Assembly: GCA_007844125.1 (NCBI GenBank) | Contig: CM017567.1 | Coordinates: 38,490,397 to 38,554,396, forward strand | Direction: 5' to 3' | DNA: 64,000 nucleotides | DNA from: Sinonovacula constricta | Lineage: Eukaryota; Mollusca; Bivalvia; Cardiida; Solecurtidae | Shown here: positions 1 to 13,768 of the stretch, one piece after another | Layout: every line of letters begins with the position of its first letter | Numbering within the stretch: the first letter of the stretch is position 1 | Translations under genes and position numbers: made by a program | The notes under the pieces: generated by a model | Databases searched by the model: none | Seen by the model: only the letters and a program-made list of their open reading frames with translations | What the model was told of the DNA's origin: nothing

Positions 1-103
1 GGTGCTGGTAGGATAAGCAATGGTAGTAGTAGTAGTCGTAGTAGTAGTAGTAGTAGAAATAGTAGTAGTAGTAGAAATAGTGGTAGTAGTAGTAGTAGTA
101 ATG
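1..103. repeat. (TAG)n imperfect microsatellite at the window edge
   Basis: TAG with AAT, GGT and CGT variants, probably continuing to the left of the window. Confidence 0.9.
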
Positions 104-2577
104 ATTTGTATTCACATTTTAAGTACTCTGTAACAAATATTTCTTGATTTAAGATAAGTTACGGATTACGGTATGTCGCAAACGTTATTGTGGTTTTGCT
201 TTGTTAAATAACATTATTTACTAAATGTACAAGTTTTTGTACAGTAACTTTCTGACTCGGATCTACTTTCGCCATTTTATTTGCTAAACGGATTAGTGAT
301 GAAATAGTTTAAATCTTTTTAAAAGCCCTACATGTACTCAGTTTTGTCTTCACCAGGCTATCATTTTGTACTGTAGAAGGGTATGGCGCAATGAGTCCTG
401 CGTGTAAACTTTCTTACTTTTAACTGTACACCCGGATACAAACCAGTACTAGGTTACACCCTTGAAAAAGGTTTTTAAGAATTGAGGAAAGTTTCCTTCT
501 TGCTGGGCCATAATAGCACACCGTGCATTGAATCTCGCTTTAAAGGAAATAAACATCAGAGTTTTTGTTAAACGTTATCAAAGCTTTCTGTCCAAAACGT
601 ACATTTTAATAAACAGCATTACAAACCAGTGCATCCATTTCCTAAGGAAAAATATCATACAATGTTAATATAAATATAACATTATGATGTCCATAGTAAT
701 TCACCAGGCTTTCCCAATAAATCAATGAAACGGATCAAGGCGGATGTAACTGCATGAAGCAACTGCCGATTTACAAAAAGACTGGCAGTTGTTGAAAAAA
801 TACGTTATAACATGTAAACTATTAACCTGAGTCAGTTGGTGATAACTTTGATTGACAGATCGTGCACTGGCTGTGGCAAAGATATTCGGCAGTTGAAGTT
901 TAGAAGAAAATACGCCAAATAAACTGTCTAATAAATTTAGTTACACGTGAAAATAAAATAAAATAAATATTTCCGGGTTTTTATACAGTTAAACATTGTT
1001 TATTTGATTTCAATGTAAACGCTGTAAATGCATTTACATACCCATGGTGCGACTTAGAAGATGTGCGAATGCTGTGTCCAATAAAACATAGCTTCCAATA
1101 TGACTGATTCGAATTGGTAATGTCATTTTCGATTTATTTTTAATAATAATTTGATTTTGCACAATAAAGAATGTACCAGAAATTATTTCTTTAACATGAC
1201 GTTTGTAACATCCGAACATGTATGCAAATGTGTGTACAACGATAAAGAGATAACCCTTACTCTTATCTAGCATAGCATGTCATCTGGATAAAACATATTT
1301 TGTTCACTGGGACTCAGGTAACAAGAGGAATTTAACTTCTTACTCTTGTGAAATAGTGTTATCAGTTCAAAATTATTAAGCATTCAATGTATATTGCGCA
1401 GAAGACCTACCTTTTAGCGAAACAAACTATAAAGCGAAAGGTAAACCCTCTTTTAAATCATCACAATTTATCATACAAGCTATATTTAGACATCTTGCCA
1501 GTCGCAATGCATAAATTAGCCCACACACAATATAAATTATTAGTGACTCACTTGTGCAATCGGTAGACAATGTAACATGTGTACATGTGTACTTTACATT
1601 GTTCCTTATATAACTTAATTGTTTTCATTTTACTGCCTTGCATTTCTGTCTCCTATATTTTACGACAACGAAATAATATGTAACTACGTTTAAACCACAG
1701 ATACTTCAATACTGTCATGGACAATGTGCCTGTCAGTGTTTTATGGTTTAAGGGTCTGATAATCGAAATTACCTTATAGGTCCTGTTTGTTATAAAAAGG
1801 CTCGAGTAGCTGTATATCAGCTAGCCTATCAGATTGCTACATGTTTCCAATATACAGCCGTAATTCGTAATTTTATATGCACCAACATAAAGTCAATTGT
1901 TTGATATATCTATGTTTAAATATAATCATATCGTTTACATATTCTGTCGACAATTAGGGTATTCAGAATAAAAAACAAGGTTTTGTCCATACTAAAGTCT
2001 ATTCATTTCAGTATATCTGTCCAATTTCGGGTCGATATCCAAACTTGCCCATTATGTAACTCATTCAAAAGATGTATTTTAAATGATATGCCCTTCAATA
2101 CTCTTAATGGTGGCATTCTTGTTCAAATTCAAAACAAAATAGAAGAAAGTAATTTGTATTTAGCTGATTAAAGCAGAACATATATTGTTGTGTGTGAAAG
2201 ACTGCCAGAGGAGAGATAGCAGAAGGAAGCCAGTTATCTTCCTAGCAGTGTGAATGTCGCTAGGTTAACAAAACGTAGGTCAATGTAAGCGTCATATTAT
2301 TGTCTATGTCTATGTCTATGATAATCGCTTTCTGTAGACAACATTACATCTTAAAAGGGTAAATAATGAACTTATAAGCAAAACAGTTTAAACTCTTTGT
2401 CTATTGCTTTCTTTCTTTCTTTTCTGTTCTTTTCTGTTCTTTTTTATTCTTTTCTCTAATAAGATCCTATAGTGAAATGCACCTAAATCGTAGTTTTATA
2501 TTTCATGTTACTTAAAAATTGTTGATTTAAATAAAAGGCTGTGATATTTATCAAGTTAACATAAATATAACATTTTA
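104..2577. other. Intergenic, nothing recognised
   Basis: AT-rich unique-looking sequence. Open frames are under 80 codons with no family pattern or convincing splice pairing. Confidence 0.5.
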
Positions 2578-2718
2578 CAATAAGAATATATGATAAAGTC
2601 CTATGAGCCTTGCAATATATACCATTTTTTAAAAAAGCAGGACAGAGGTATCTACATGCAAGCTAAACGTTAAAGTAAGAACAAATCTGTGATAAGTCAT
2701 TTAATAAAAAAGAGCAAT
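2578..2718 (+). repeat. Local interspersed repeat, left half
   Basis: TAAGAATATATGATAAAGTC, CCTATGAGCCTTGCAATATA, then AAGCAGGACAGAGG and GTGATAAGTCATTTAATAAA match the left half of the 13.4-kb copy in order and spacing. The right half is missing. Confidence 0.65.
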
Positions 2719-3684
2719 ACAATAAAAATTCAGTGATTATTTAAAAAACAATAGTTTAATGAAACTAAAAAGACGTAATGGTGTGTGGCCATTGTAGTAT
2801 TATTTTGTATTATGATCAGAATTATTTTGACATGTAAGTTTATGTCCAATGTTAAGTTAATCGTATACATGTGCATTTTACACGAGACCATAGACGTTAC
2901 TGATCGATACCACACACGATATGCGTTACGACAGAAAATCTACACGCTACGCTGCGATATGGTGTATGCTTTGATACAACATACTGTACGGTTTACGTTT
3001 ACGTCATGTTACGTTACGAAATGCCATACTAAATGTGGCATGTTGTTAATGGTTAAAGTTCAACTCGGCCTATTTACACTGTACGAACTCGACATAGTCC
3101 AAATCGGTTTGCCCTAATCGACCCACTTCCACCGCATGTAGGCGAAAATGTTTTCATACCTTTCAAAAGAGACTATACAATTATTTCTGTCCAAACGGTA
3201 AAATGTTAAGGCAAACATTAAGAAAGGAAAGCCAATATAATACCCTAATTAAACATTGAACAGGTGTGTAAATATATACCATGCTAAGATAAATTAATTT
3301 AAATCTGTATGTTACTAACATTCTTAACACCACTCTTCTAAACATTCTGATTTTCTACCCCTATTTCCTGCATCCGTCTCTGCGTTTAACTGAAGTGTAA
3401 TTTTATAGGCAGACGATGAATGCTGTGACCTTCATATTACATGTCTTGAAACCGGATGCAGGTGTTGTGCACTATACGTAACTGACCTCATACGTTCTCA
3501 CTGCCCGTCAAGTGTGAGTAAAAAGTGAAGTCATAAAGTGGCAATTTGTATGGTGGCTTATAAACCCTCACATGTTTTATAGGTACATGTACCGCATGTG
3601 TTAGCTGTGTTAGAAAATAAACAACATCGGAAAAATATCACTGTCTTATACCTAACCCTATATTAAGCACTTAATAAATTTAGA

Positions 3685-5390
3685 ATGTATTAGCATATGT
3701 GTCGACAGGAACAAACGTTGTTTGACAAACTACAACGATTACAAAATAGAGCTCTTAAAATAATATTAAGGGAACACCATTACCCACGGACAGAAGAAAA
3801 TACATGCAGAGAACATTCTATAACATATCAAATACAAATATGCAGCTTAAAGTACTGGACCTGTTTAAATAGACATAGAAACCCATTTAGCACAAATAAA
3901 GATATAATGAAAACGGTAGGAGAGTGGGCAAGTAAACTAATACTAACAAAGGATCATTATTTTATTTTAGACTAACAGCCGACCAACTAAAACCTCAAGT
4001 TTATCCGCTTCATTTGGGGATCAAATCCATTAACATTAAAAAATTCAGTTGACATAATCGATAAGAGAGATTATCCCCTTAACAGTGAAGCATCTCAAAT
4101 CCACATCTACACCGACGGTAGCAAAGATACAAGGATGCAAACAAAATACAATAGGAGTAGGAGTAATTATAAATAAAATCAAGAGAATCATAAAAACTAC
4201 AAGGAAATTAAATACCAGATAGTCTAGCAGTACAAGGTGCAGCCTCTGGCATAATGTTAAATGTAGGTCTGAGTTAAGTATGCAATCCAGTGGTTTTTAT
4301 AAGTTTGGTTCAGTAGTGAGGACGGTGTGGTGTTTTAAAGATTCAATTACCCGCCATGTTCTATTTATAGAACCGCGCGCTTTTGGTCATGTGACTGGTA
4401 CTTTTTCTCAGTCCGGTTTGAATTTCCACTGAGGAAGGTCTAATGTTAAAGTTTTAAGAAGCTTTGAGTGGTGATCGGCCTGCCCACATCTATTTTTCAT
4501 GTGGTTGCAGATGTGTTACGCTTCATTTGAGTTATTGTTTTTGTTAACTTGACATCGTTGAATTAAAGATGGCTACCTGCATTGTATTTTATAATAGGAC
4601 TGTAATGGTCTTTGTTTCTATCACCATTTCTATTTGGAGTGCTTACACATCCTTTTACTTGCAGCCTGTAGTACAGCACGGACCACTGAGTAAGAGAACT
4701 GTCATGCGAGGCATGGGAGAGTCTGGGCCATAACTGGTGTGTAATTGTTATACATATATGTTAATTTATTTTTTAATTGCTAGGTTTAGAAATGGACAAT
4801 ATATTCCAATGTTTTAATTATTACACTGTAATCTTGACCACTGATTCCAAAGAATTAATCCATGTTGATTTTATATTGTTTTTCTACTGATCCGTTTCCA
4901 TTAAATGGATATAATGCCTAAATATAAATATATGTGATTGCGTTAACTATGTAAGTCCTGCAAAGTATTTTCTATTGTTTATTGTTTTGTTTTTGCTGAA
5001 CTCAGTCTAGAAATAGATTTAGAACTAAATCGAGAACAGGAGGAATGTGACAGTATAAAATTTAACTTAACTTTGCGAAATTACACCACCTTTGGACGTT
5101 TTATATCTAACCCTATCCTAGACTTTAATATTATAGAAGCCAGGATATACCTACATTATGACACACTAAAACAGGAAGGCGGATAATAGATTTAACATGT
5201 GCAAAATAATACACAATTATAAATATGGGAAGAAAAATCTCAAGGTCAAAATATAACAACGCTATGATAAGATCTGCACGCATTTAAAAATAGGAACTAG
5301 CTACGTAGGAAAAGAGTATACAGCTAGACCGAGAAACTGCCCACATTGTATTATTTGATTACGTACTATTCAAGTGGGTGCAATACGCAA
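3685..5390 (+). mobile_element. LINE remnant: end of reverse transcriptase, RNase H and Cys-rich tail
   Basis: 3697-3975 encodes a segment with FDKLQRLQNRALKIILREHH, the typical C-terminal RT thumb region of non-LTR elements. About 130 bases later IHIYTDGSKDTR (4102-4134) is the first catalytic block of RNase H. 5330-5375 reads ARPRNCPHC, typical of the element's C terminus. Frames are broken and the RNase H part is stretched by about 0.75 kb (4254-5010), probably an insertion. RNase H after RT suggests an I- or R1-type clade (inference). Confidence 0.6.
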
Positions 5391-8300
5391 CAGGAGGACT
5401 TGAGCTTATGAAATGCTTTCTTATAAACGCAGTTCAATCTTCATTACACAGAATGTCTATCCCAGCTTGCCGAAAAAGCAGAGATCATGGCGAAATTGAT
5501 TGTCCGGTGAGAATTAACTACACTGAATTTATTTAATATACTGTATGTACATCAAAACCGCTTTACCGGTCTTGCAAGTGCATATACAAGAATTAGCCAA
5601 ATCAGCTATAGTCACATACTTAAAAAACATTAACCATTTGTTTAACATTAAATTTATTCATATTCAATTGAATTTCCCACTCAGACTTAATTTTTGCAAC
5701 GTTTGGCACACGAGTACGACTTTAAAGTAATACTACCACGTTAAAATATAAAATGACGACCAATACATGTGTAAACCACTTTAAAGCAATACTACCGCTA
5801 CTAGTCTAAAACCATATTTAAATTAAAAAAAATACGCAGAATAATGCACATTTTATATTCTGAATACTTGCCATTTTATAACGTAAATAAATTGCTGTTA
5901 AATTTATTTTAAGTTTATTTAAATTCGCATATTTTTTTGTATAACTCTTAACTATATTAAAATAATTGGGAGAAGAGACCAGTGTTGACTGTGCCTAGAG
6001 ATGAAACAGGTAAGCTAGCTTTATAATTAACTAACTTTTTGAATAGAATATTTGCGATGATTCCACGCGGTCCAATTATTTTTTTTAAAATGCACAGTGT
6101 ATATCAGCCGCACAGTTTGAATCTTAATTTGAGACAAACCTCTTTTCTGTAACCTGATATAGCGCTAGATTGTGTTATAGCTAGTTTTCCAGTTTTAGTT
6201 TTGTTCCGATTATGTTTAACTGCTATTTCTTGTCCATAAAAGCGTGGGTAAATAACAAGACCCACTTCTCTAGTTTTCATGATTCTTTTTCTAAACGTCC
6301 ATTCATATCCAGTCTACGCAGCTTGTCATTCATGTAATAAGTATGAAAACTTCATAAGTGTGCAATTTTAATTTGCGTGTAAAAGTATGTTCACCGATTG
6401 TGTGCATTTACCGGAAATGTAATATATAGTTTAGCTTGTGATAACATCCATAAACCATTTCGTATTTGTATAGCATTTATTATGACATTTTGCTTTCCGA
6501 TGATAATATTACTATAAAAATGTCATAAAGTACTATATATATTACTTTCAGCTGAATGATTGTGCTGTGATTGGTCCCTGTTCAGTGTCTTTGTTTAAAT
6601 GGAAAAGGTCTTGAGGAGGTTTTCGAGGTAGGATTTCCATGAAATCTGTTTGTGTCCTGGCGGTAGCTGTTTGCTTTCTCCACTTTGTTGAATGCCGTGT
6701 CTTGTCTTCAAACAAACACGCATGACGACCCATACTTTTTATTATATACGTTATTCTATCTACAATTTCCACTTCACTATATGTCAAATTTAGAAAGAAA
6801 TCCGCTACAACTTACTGTAACATGTGTTTATATATTATTTCATTTAGTTTATGTTTGTATATTATTTTTTATTAGCAACATATATATATGTTTTGAAAGC
6901 TGTTATTTAGTGAAAGCCGTTAGAAATGATCAATTATATCATAGTAACGTACTAACAAATAAATCGTCGTCCCTTTATTTTGTGACATCAAGTTATCAAT
7001 TTTGGTGTAAAGATCGTTACACAAAATTTATTATAATTTAATTTCAGTTACTTTCGTAGGTAAAATGAATTTTTCTTTTACATTTGACAGATAAAGTCAT
7101 AACGTCTACAACAAACGCAGTTGTCTCATTGACGTGCGGTACGTGTAAGAGTGTTTCTTTTACACATTCCCGTGCATTCAGGTGAGTTCCAATCCGTGTT
7201 TCCATCACTTTTACGTAACAAACACTCATGTTTCCATAGTAAGTGTACAAGAGTCTGTACTTATAACCAACGTTTGTTTTTCTCCGATAGTAGAAGCAAC
7301 CTGCTACTACATGTAAAAACACTTAAATAGGGTAGTAAAAACAACACAATTTTTGGGTGGAAAGTGGTACGTTTATTTTTACAGGAACATATGATTCTGG
7401 ATAACAAATAACAAAAAGTGAAAGGATCTAAGGTTTACAAATGCATGACCTTATAGGCAAAGTTGTCTTGAAGATTTCACATAATTATTTGCGCTTTAAT
7501 ATAAACATATATTTAACGCTCAAAATATCAAGATAAGATACACACGCTCCAATCAAAACAATAAAATATATGTTGCAACAGTGCAAAATATATCATTGGA
7601 AAATATTTGTAAGTCCAAAGTCATTTCAAAATTTTCATACTTCATTGTTCGTACCTTCTTTATGCTATTTTCTAAAATTGTTCGGGAAAATAATTATTGG
7701 CAGTAACGAGTGCAAATATAATTAACAAACTTTTAATATTTTAATTTGGAGGAAGAAGCTCTCTTATATGACAACATGGAAAATATATTGTTTGTTCTTT
7801 ACATGCACACATTGTTTCATAATAATGTTTATACCAATCTTTAGATGCACATAGAGATGATCAGATCGAAACAGTCATGTTTAATAAAGATGCCAACCTT
7901 AAAAAATATTTTTATATAAAGTAAACAAAAATTTATTTAATTTGTAAGTAAATAAGTGTAAGAATAAATCACATATATTTCAACTACATTAAACATTAAT
8001 GGTTTGTAATTAGGGAGAGAGGGCGTTAAAAAAAGAATTATGTCATAAAAACATTGCTGATAATATTCACAAGCAAACGACCAGATAAAATACAAAGCAA
8101 TACTCAAGAAAAAAAACATCGACTCATGTCTAAAACAATTAAATGTTTCAATGTTTACTGGTAGTTTAAAATAAACAAAAAGTGATAATAGGTTTACTGT
8201 CTGTATCTTTGTTTAGCATGTATGTGCACAATTTGCTTCTTGGATGTACTGTGCAATAATAATAGTTCTCAAAACCATTTTAACAGAATTACAAACAACT

Positions 8301-10181
8301 TATTTTCTCTTTTCATCTTACTCTGGGTTGATTTATTTCCTCTGAAATCCGCTCTAGTTTTTCTACGCTGTCCTCTATATGCATTCAGTTCTATAGGATG
8401 TAACAGGTAACAGTATTCTGTTTCGAAGGATTGAGGAGCCTGCTATTTTCAGTCGTTATTTCTTAATCGAACCAGGTAAAATGTAAATGCTATACAACAT
8501 AGTTGTATATATAAAATTATACAGCATGGTAATATACATAAAAATAAACTATCTTGCCGATCAATCGTTGAATTATAATTGCGTTTTATGTTTTCTTATA
8601 AACATTTAACATCTAACCGACAATCTATATTCTTACTTTATTCGTATTATTTTTATATTTGACGTCCATACCATATGTTTTACATAAAGAAAAAACATAA
8701 CAAAAGTAATTTCCTTTAGGAGAGTTGACTCGTGGATTTAACAAAGTGGATTTTTGTAGTATTTTTGTTATTGCGTTATTGCAAAAGTGTGCTGTTACAT
8801 TTCTTTAATAAGTTCTTAGAACTTCTTTCTTGCTATTTCACCTTTGCTATTGTGTGTGCAATAAATATGAGCTTGTATTTAAGGTAGACTATCTTTTTTA
8901 AATTATCATTTGGAAGGTTGTACATATTTGGACAAATGTCGGAGGGGTATTGTTTTCAAATGGTCATTTGAAATGCTAAAATATTCAAATGATACGATGT
9001 CAAAAACATGGCAGTTAATTACAAAAAATGACTTATACCATAAATTATGAATATTCCAGACAATAAGGGTTTGAATTCGAGTAAGGTAATTGCTTATTGT
9101 ATTCTAAAACATAAATGTTGCGTACTGTACATGAAAAGTTAGTTTTGGACATCGGTTTTTGGCATAACTGGCAGGCAGTTGAAAGAAGAGAAGAAAGTGA
9201 CAAGTAGTTATTCAAGGGAAAAACATATGTAGAAACATTTTATCAACTTGGACAAAAGAGGAATTCTTTTAATCCAGCTTGTTATCAGTAATGGCTACTG
9301 CAACTATAATAGAACTGCTAATGTATGAAGGAAATACAATTACATGGATCAAATCTTCAAGGCTAACTCTGTGCAACAATACATATATTATGTCACTAAC
9401 TAATAGCATTATATATATAGTTCTGGTATATTAATAGCAACAAAACATGACGTTAATTATGTTGTACGTTCCGGCAACACATTTCATTGAATACTGCAAA
9501 ATATATAAGCATGTTACATGCGTTTCATTGATAAAGTTTGCTTCTGTAAAACAAATTTATTATGGGCTTGAAATAGACATGATTCACAGAAGTATAACTG
9601 TTTACTTTTTTTTTTATTTAGTGTATGTGTCCTTTTTGGTAACAAGGTAATGCTATAATTTGAATTTCTATTCAAAATATACGAAACATACAAAATTACT
9701 GAGTGCTATTGCTTGACTTTCTCTTTAAATGCCGCGGGCTGTTCTGCTTCAATTACGTTATCAGGAACCGGGTGTGTTACTTGACCGGAACTTATGTCAT
9801 TTAAAGCAATGCAGGGATTGGGCATATTGTAATGTTGATTTCTTTGTGGTTTGGTCTGTTGTACCACCACTCCCCTAACAATAAATTAAACCACTCCAAC
9901 TATGGTTCGACTGTGTAATTAAGCTTCAATTTTTTTTATCCAGTGCCAATCTCTTGAAACATTAAAATTTTATCCAACATAAAATGAATGAAATAAAATA
10001 TCTACGCAAGTTCACGATATGCTGTATTTCTTTGACCTGTTTCTGTGAACTTACGTTATTGACAATTGTCTATTTAAATTAATTAAACAGTTAAGCCTTT
10101 TTAATAAGTAGATAAACCAATCTAATGAAACAATTATAGATTACCGAAGAATATTTCAACTGCGTTCAACTGTTTTGTGGA

Positions 10182-10183
<2 letters not shown>
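5391..10183. other. Intergenic, one exon-like segment only
   Basis: Nothing clear. The only segment with protein-like composition is 6548-6720 on the minus strand, where two frames are open and end in polar, cytoplasmic-tail-like sequence (TATARTQTDFMEILPRKPP). It could be a terminal exon of a neighbouring gene but has no supporting partner exon here. Confidence 0.4.
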
Positions 10184-10275
<92 letters not shown>

Positions 10276-10286
10276 TGTGTGTGTGC
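10184..10286. repeat. (GT)n microsatellite
   Basis: About 50 GT units with one TTT interruption near 10272. Intergenic. Confidence 0.97.
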
Positions 10287-10299
10287 GAGAGCGTCATAA

Positions 10300-10374
10300 A
10301 CATATGGGTGTTGAATTAGCCCTTATGTACAATGTATGTATGCATAAATATATGTGGAGTCAACACCCATATGT
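10300..10374. repeat. 15-bp perfect inverted repeat, 45-base spacer
   Basis: Arms ACATATGGGTGTTGA (10300-10314) and TCAACACCCATATGT (10360-10374) are exact reverse complements. The hairpin begins just after the (GT)n tract. Confidence 0.9.
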
Positions 10375-13300
10375 CTAATACGCTTACGTACAAGATACAA
10401 ATTTCTCAAATTCTTTACACATACTGGCAAAACTGCAGACTTTTAAGATTGGCCGTACTTATGCACGACGAGAAAATATCAATTGAAATCAGATGTATAT
10501 TCTAGGTCTAACCCACAGCCTGCTGATGACGATGAAAACCGAATGTTAAATAAAACAAAATAAATACTGTTTAGGAAATTCTACAGATAAATCACAATAC
10601 TAAAGGGAATTAATGTTTTTGCAAAGAATTTGTAAAGGATAACACACCTTCTGATTCATGACGCAGTGAAAGAGAAAAAGGAACAGCAACTGAAATATTT
10701 AAGTAGCATTGTGGATTTACCACTTCAACAGTAATTTAACAGTTTTCTAAAATCTTAATCAAGAGTTTTAGCCATTAAGCCATTATCCTTAAAATGGTAT
10801 TGACACAGGGATTCATTGGTAAAATTGAATATAATTGGAGAAAAACACACTGGACAGTGTACATGACGGTTTCTTAAGATGACGAAAATTATATTTACTT
10901 TAGACATAAACATTGTATTTTAATGATTAAAAATTGCGAAGGTGACACAAACATAGTTTGAACCCATAAACATCACTATGTGGCGCTGCTAAGTGCTTAT
11001 TTCATTAATCAGTACATTTTCTGTTAAATATAGAAATTATATATCAGTTTCATTCTTTGCAAAAGAAACATGGTTATCTTAGAAACGTTATCAACATTAT
11101 AACGGAACATTTTATTGTTTTACGTCTTAAAACTTTATATTTAACAAACTTAACCTTCGCTTCGTACATGCAAATATATACAAATTGAAATCATATTTTA
11201 AAATTAATATGTTTCGATGTTTTTGTTGTTTTAATAATACTTGAAATGTTGCATATGAATTGATGCTGAGAATTCGGTCAGTCATGTTGAAGAAAATACT
11301 ATCGTTCGCACATCCTGTCTAATAAAGATTTGTGCAAAGTAAACCGAACTCATCCAATGTTACCTTCTTACGTCGAAAAAGAACTGCTCAATCGTGCCAT
11401 GGTTAGCGACGTTGAACGGTATCTTTTGGAGAAAACAAATAATACATTTATCATTTATAACTAAACATGCCAGTTTGAATAATTGTTATGCATAATGATG
11501 ACAAGATGCCACTTAAAATGAGTCCTTAGACTAGATTGGAAAGAAGTACACTTTGAAGGAACACGAGGGAAACAAGTTCCCAGAAGAGAAGAAGCATAAT
11601 ATATGGTAAAACATGTTAAGTCTGTAAACACCTACTCGATGGCGAAATTTCCCAAATAATTAATGTCAACGTGTTGCCTATACTATCTCCAATACGTTTC
11701 TTGGCATAACTATGGTACCTTTATTTGACAGTATATACAACCAATGAATAGAACCTTTCTTATAAGATGTTGGCTGATGTTAAAGTGTATTGCATTTGCA
11801 GGAATCTTTCTTTGAATATCAAAAATATAAGTGGATATTTTCGGATATTAAATGAACCCTTAGTTGTATACGAATTCTGTCACATGAATAGTTTCACGTG
11901 CGACGATGACCTTATCCTCGCGTTTTAACATCAAGCAAAATGAATATAACCTTGATGAAAACCCTCTTTAGTTGATACAAATGCAATTTAAGTGTCAATT
12001 CTATCCTTCCTGAGATCGCCGTGAATACTGATGTTGTGTCTAATTCTAGATTAAGGTAATCGACACACACCTTTATTTAGATGCTTTTAACATTGACATC
12101 ACGTAAGCCTGATTGTGTTTTTTTATAACGTAGCTATTATAAGCACCGTAATAGGATATTCCTAGATATTCATATTGCATCCAAAATGAGGCTATCGCTT
12201 TGGAGAAACGTGTCGTTTCCTAATGTTTCAACTGTGAAGTTAAAATGTTGATAAGTGGAGTGTGGGAAACATATGTTTGCGGTCGGAGTGACATGTCACA
12301 AGACATGTCGCATGGGTACTGCAATTTGAAGACAAGGACTTCAAACCGCAGAACCACACTACTCATAGGCGTGGTGGAGCTTGCATTTGAAAGTCTTCGA
12401 TCTGCACAACAACGCTATTATGTCCAGGATCTTCGTATTGTAGGATACAGTTTTCCTTAATGTAGTTAAAATGAAATCAACATCTTCATCTTACCACTAT
12501 CATGGCCACCATTATCGTTATTATTTTTACCATCACTGTGGGCTTAATCGATCATATAACAATAATAATAATAATAATCATATGAGAATTTTATGCACAC
12601 AAGAGAAATATCGGTTGTGCTGTTAGAAGTTCTTTTAATGTTGTTATTATCTAATGCTATTTAAAAGAAGCCTGATTGTTCACTGCTCGCCATAAAACTA
12701 AATCAAATATTGATTAAATGAAGATACATTCTTACCAGTTTTGCTCTGACGTTATTACAATCACCACATTCTTCGGAATTGGCTAATCGGCATCGAATAA
12801 TGTCCCCATGTGCATCGTAAACTATTTTTGGATGATAAAACTGCTTGTATTTGATAGTAAAAAAATTGCATACAGTTTAAAGAATGCTGTTTCGAAAAAA
12901 TACAGGGTTTCGAAATGGACAGTACACCTTTCTATTCATTATCATTTAATCCAACAGCTTTAAACGTTTAATATTTATCATTAATATTTATGTTTTAAAT
13001 GCATTTTAAAAAATAAGTTCTTGTTAGGGTTTCGCATTTTACCGATATTTATAACCATTGTCGATTTTTATACATTATTTTTCAATCAGCAAATGCGCAA
13101 TGGTGATAAAGTTATATAAGTAAAATGTGAAAAGAAAACACATTCTTTGGAAAGTATACAAACATATAATACCGATACAAATACTCGGTGGAATAAATCT
13201 ATTTAATGTTTGTGTTTGTCTGGACTTTGGATCATAAATGTTTATGATGTCAAGAGCCTCTTACGGATGGTGCGAATAGGAACATAAATGTGTTGGGGTT

Positions 13301-13417
13301 TTTTTGTTTTTGTTTTTGTTTATTCATAGAAAGTTTGTTTCTCATTTAATTCCATATTTAACTGAATAGTGAACGGTAAATTAGTATTTGTTCAGGCAGA
13401 GACGATAGAAGATCAAT
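10375..13417. other. Intergenic, nothing recognised
   Basis: AT-rich sequence. The 71-codon ORF at 12245-12460 has no recognisable features. Confidence 0.5.
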
Positions 13418-13768
13418 AGAATAAGAAGATATGACAAAGTTCTATGAGCATTGCATCATATACCAAACTTTGAAAAGGCACAGGACGAATATATGCATAT
13501 GCAAATAAATGTAAAAGTAAGAAAAGGTATGTGATGAGTCATTTAACTAGGAAATAGACAATTACCGCCTTGGAAAGGTCAGTCAGCAATATGGACCGAC
13601 TGGGATGCTTAAACCGGTTCTACAGAGCTTTAATCTCGAACATCCTGAGGGGGTTCTCAAATGCAAGCAACGAAAAGAAAACTGATCTGGTGAATAAAAA
13701 ATGTCCAAGCGCTGAATTGTTTTTATTATATATGACGAAAGTAATGACGTCATTAAAAAATGTGTCCA
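13418..13768 (+). repeat. Local interspersed repeat, full-length-like copy
   Basis: The best-preserved copy with both halves. The left half has GATATGACAAAGTTCTATGA and AAAAGGCACAGGACGAA. The right half has TTACCGCCTTGGAAAGGTCA, TGCTTAAACCGGTTC, GGGGGTTCTCAAATGCAAGC, CCAAGCGCTGA and GACGAAAGTAATGACGTCAT. The middle contains a CAGTCxG...CCGACTG hairpin. No coding capacity and no tRNA boxes. Element class unknown. Confidence 0.75.

Noticed and set aside
2785..3117. 110-codon plus-strand ORF
   Set aside because: Composition follows local TACG-rich simple sequence; no motif, splice context or homology pattern.
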